From Halomonas icarae (GTDB taxonomy: Bacteria; Pseudomonadota; Gammaproteobacteria; Pseudomonadales; Halomonadaceae), in the NCBI RefSeq assembly GCF_009901955.1, contig NZ_WUTS01000001.1, positions 2,890,172 to 2,954,171 on the forward strand: a DNA stretch of 64,000 bases, given 5' to 3'. Both the position numbers and the translations under genes were made by a program. The notes under the pieces were generated by a model. That model saw nothing but the letters and a program-made list of their open reading frames with translations. It was not told the origin of the DNA and ran no database searches. Shown one piece after another: positions 62,257 through 64,000 of the stretch (its first letter is position 1; the number at the start of each line of letters is the position of its first letter).

Positions 62257-62658
62257 ATGACAGCTGACAGCGAACCCCGTTATCCCGATATCGAGATCTA
62301 CCTGGCCAAGGCGCCCGTGGAGGCACTGAATGCGTGGCTGGGCGAGGCCATCGGAGCCGATCCTCTGGCCCCGGCCGGCAAGGGCAAGTGGCGCACCCGT
62401 GGCCAGCATGCCGGCAACGAGATCCCGGTGCTGCTGGTGGAGCGTGCCGCCGACGGCTTCGCCAGTCTCTGGTTCGATAGCGCCCAGACTCCCTGGTCGA
62501 ATGACGCGGCCTGTGCCCGCTCCGCCGCCCGTCACCTGGGCGGCGAGGTACGCTGCTCGCTGGGCGGCTGGCAACCCGGCGACGAGCCCGACCGCTTTCT
62601 GCAGGTGCTTCCCGACGGGCGTGAAGCAGAGATCCACTGGCCCGACTCCGGCCGGTAG
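62257..62658 (+). CDS. Conserved hypothetical protein downstream of dapE
   Basis: 133 residues from ATG 62257. Soluble, mixed alpha/beta, no signal peptide or membrane segment. The N-terminal RYPDIEIYLAKAPVEALNAW and the Trp-containing C-terminal part (LGGWQPGDEPDRFLQVLPDG) look folded, with normal codon use. I do not recognise a domain. It starts 7 nt after dapE and ends just before a strong terminator, so it is the last gene of the dap operon. Confidence 0.8.
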   Translation: MTADSEPRYPDIEIYLAKAPVEALNAWLGEAIGADPLAPAGKGKWRTRGQHAGNEIPVLLVERAADGFASLWFDSAQTPWSNDAACARSAARHLGGEVRCSLGGWQPGDEPDRFLQVLPDGREAEIHWPDSGR

Positions 62659-62665
62659 CACGAAA

Positions 62666-62697
62666 CAACATCGCCCCGCGGCTGCGGGGCGATGTTG
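62666..62697. terminator. Bidirectional terminator after dap operon
   Basis: 14-bp perfect stem with a GGCT loop (arms CAACATCGCCCCGC and GCGGGGCGATGTTG) between convergent transcription units. Confidence 0.9.
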
Positions 62698-62775
62698 AAA
62701 GGCGTAAGCACCAAAGGCTTGAGTACTACAGGTGTGAGCACAGGGCGCCCCGGAGCCAGCCGATGACGCTGCGCT

Positions 62776-63240
62776 TCAGGTAATCACCGTGACATCGTCG
62801 GCCTGTAGCCCCTTTTCGTTCTCCACCACGTAATAGCGGACCTTCTGGCCCTCGGCCAGGGTGCGGTGACCACGGCCACGAATGGCCCGGAAGTGAACGA
62901 AGACATCCTCGCCGCTGTCGCGAGTGATAAAACCATACCCCTTGTTGACGTTGAACCACTTCACCTCACCGAGTTCACGATCATCGCTCTCGATCTCGGC
63001 CAGGTTGACCAGCTGGGGGCTGAGGGCATTGACTGCCAGGGTGGCGACCAGCAGCACCAGGAAAACCGCCAGGGCCGCGGCAGCATAGACCACGGCGACA
63101 CCGCCTAGCTGGAGGCTGTCGAACAGCGCTTCGGACAGGGCGCCGCCGGCCAGGTGAATAAACAGGGCGATCAGCAACGGCGCCGGGGCAGCTAGCAGCA
63201 GACTGATCAGACTACAGCGAAACATGAGCTTACGATTCAT
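62776..63240 (-). CDS. Membrane-anchored cold-shock-domain protein
   Basis: 154 residues from ATG 63240 ([20 protein letters not shown]). Two hydrophobic helices (about residues 8-32 and 45-74) precede a short linker and a complete CspA-type domain with RNP1 [18 protein letters not shown] and the C-terminal [20 protein letters not shown]. It presumably places a single-strand nucleic-acid-binding domain at the cytoplasmic face of the inner membrane. Ordinary Csps are 70 residues and soluble. Function is inferred only from the domains. Confidence 0.85.
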   Translation of the reverse strand: MNRKLMFRCSLISLLLAAPAPLLIALFIHLAGGALSEALFDSLQLGGVAVVYAAAALAVFLVLLVATLAVNALSPQLVNLAEIESDDRELGEVKWFNVNKGYGFITRDSGEDVFVHFRAIRGRGHRTLAEGQKVRYYVVENEKGLQADDVTVIT

Positions 63241-63335
63241 GGACTCGAATGACTCTCTAGTTGGCAATGAACGATATTGATAACCACGAGGAAGGTGCCA
63301 CGATGAACGGTGGCACGCAGCGCAAGGATTCTAGC

Positions 63336-63584
63336 ATGAGCACGACCCACACGTCCGACACCCTTGACGAGCGCCTCACCGCCCTGGAGAGCCGTATCGC
63401 CTACCAGGAACACTGGCTGGACACCCTGGACCAGGCGGTCGTCGCCCAGGAGGCGCGCCTGACCAGGCTGGAGCGCATCAATGACTTGATGCAGCAGAAG
63501 GTTCGCGAGCAGCAGCAGGCACTGCAGGAGGGAGGAGATGCGGCGACACCAAGCGCCGAGGACGAGCTACCGCCGCACTATTAG
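63336..63584 (+). CDS. slyX: SlyX family protein
   Basis: 82 residues from ATG 63336 (AAGGA upstream); an in-frame ATG at 63303 with GAGGAAGG is a possible longer start. A single coiled coil (LDERLTALESRIAYQEHWLD to QQKVREQQQAL) and the conserved C-terminal PPHY identify SlyX. Its function is unknown despite wide conservation. Confidence 0.88.
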   Translation: MSTTHTSDTLDERLTALESRIAYQEHWLDTLDQAVVAQEARLTRLERINDLMQQKVREQQQALQEGGDAATPSAEDELPPHY

Positions 63585-63638
63585 CCTCAAGGGGCAAGGA
63601 AAGCGTAGCGCCACCACAGGGTGAGCGGCGCAGCCGGG

Positions 63639-64000
<362 letters not shown>

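Overview
This window is ordinary core chromosome of a high-GC (about 64% by eye), halophile-like gammaproteobacterium. Gene content, protein sequences and gene order fit the Halomonadaceae (Halomonas and relatives). Much of the order also matches what I remember of Pseudomonas chromosomes (pilMNOPQ-ponA-malic enzyme-rpmE-priA-argS-SPOR-hslVU; ubiE-ubiJ-ubiB-hisE-tatABC; ppx-rho-ubiD; rpsB to dnaE-accA-tilS; map-glnD-dap). The family-level placement is inference from protein similarity recalled without a database search. I saw no tRNA, rRNA, IS element, prophage or CRISPR array.

Layout. 1-3163 (-): type IV pilus alignment operon pilMNOP plus the start of pilQ. 3282-15491: PBP1a (mrcA), a DUF481 outer-membrane protein, malic enzyme, L31, PriA, ArgS, an FtsN-like SPOR protein and the HslVU protease. 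15492-15706: a dense repeat island. 15713-21132 (+): DUF971, ubiquinone genes ubiE-ubiJ-ubiB, hisE and the Tat translocase tatABC, ending in a strong terminator set in a second copy of the repeat. 21256-26000: ElbB, HemB, a Tat-dependent PhoX-type phosphatase with a Pho-box-like promoter, and a DUF3087 membrane protein. 26100-32721 (-): DAHP synthase with an unusual leader holding two aromatic-rich leader peptides, a 42-residue membrane protein, FolM, Fre, UbiD and Rho with a long 5' leader. 32722-54550: Ppx (+), then a long minus-strand block: rpsB-tsf, pyrH-frr-uppS-cdsA-dxr-rseP, bamA-skp-lpxD-fabZ-lpxA-lpxB-rnhB-dnaE, accA-tilS (translation, isoprenoid and phospholipid precursors, outer membrane assembly, lipid A, DNA polymerase III alpha). 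54871-62658 (+): map-glnD, then dapC-yffB-dapD-dapE (lysine/diaminopimelate) and a small unknown protein. 62776-64000: membrane-anchored cold-shock-domain protein, SlyX and the C-terminal part of thioredoxin reductase.

The most interesting signals are regulatory or non-coding rather than a new gene system. They are: (i) tandem leader peptides rich in Phe/Trp/Tyr upstream of the DAHP synthase gene, with hairpins and a possible anti-Shine-Dalgarno segment; (ii) an intergenic repeat family with AAGCTGG heptads and a GAA-loop hairpin whose two copies here differ by a compensatory base-pair change; (iii) a Pho-box-like site correctly spaced from a -10 upstream of phoX, in the same neighbourhood as tatABC; (iv) a long rho leader with a candidate small ORF; (v) a palindrome over the start site of the malic enzyme promoter. 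No large undescribed multi-gene system was found; nearly all of the coding sequence is recognisable housekeeping genes.
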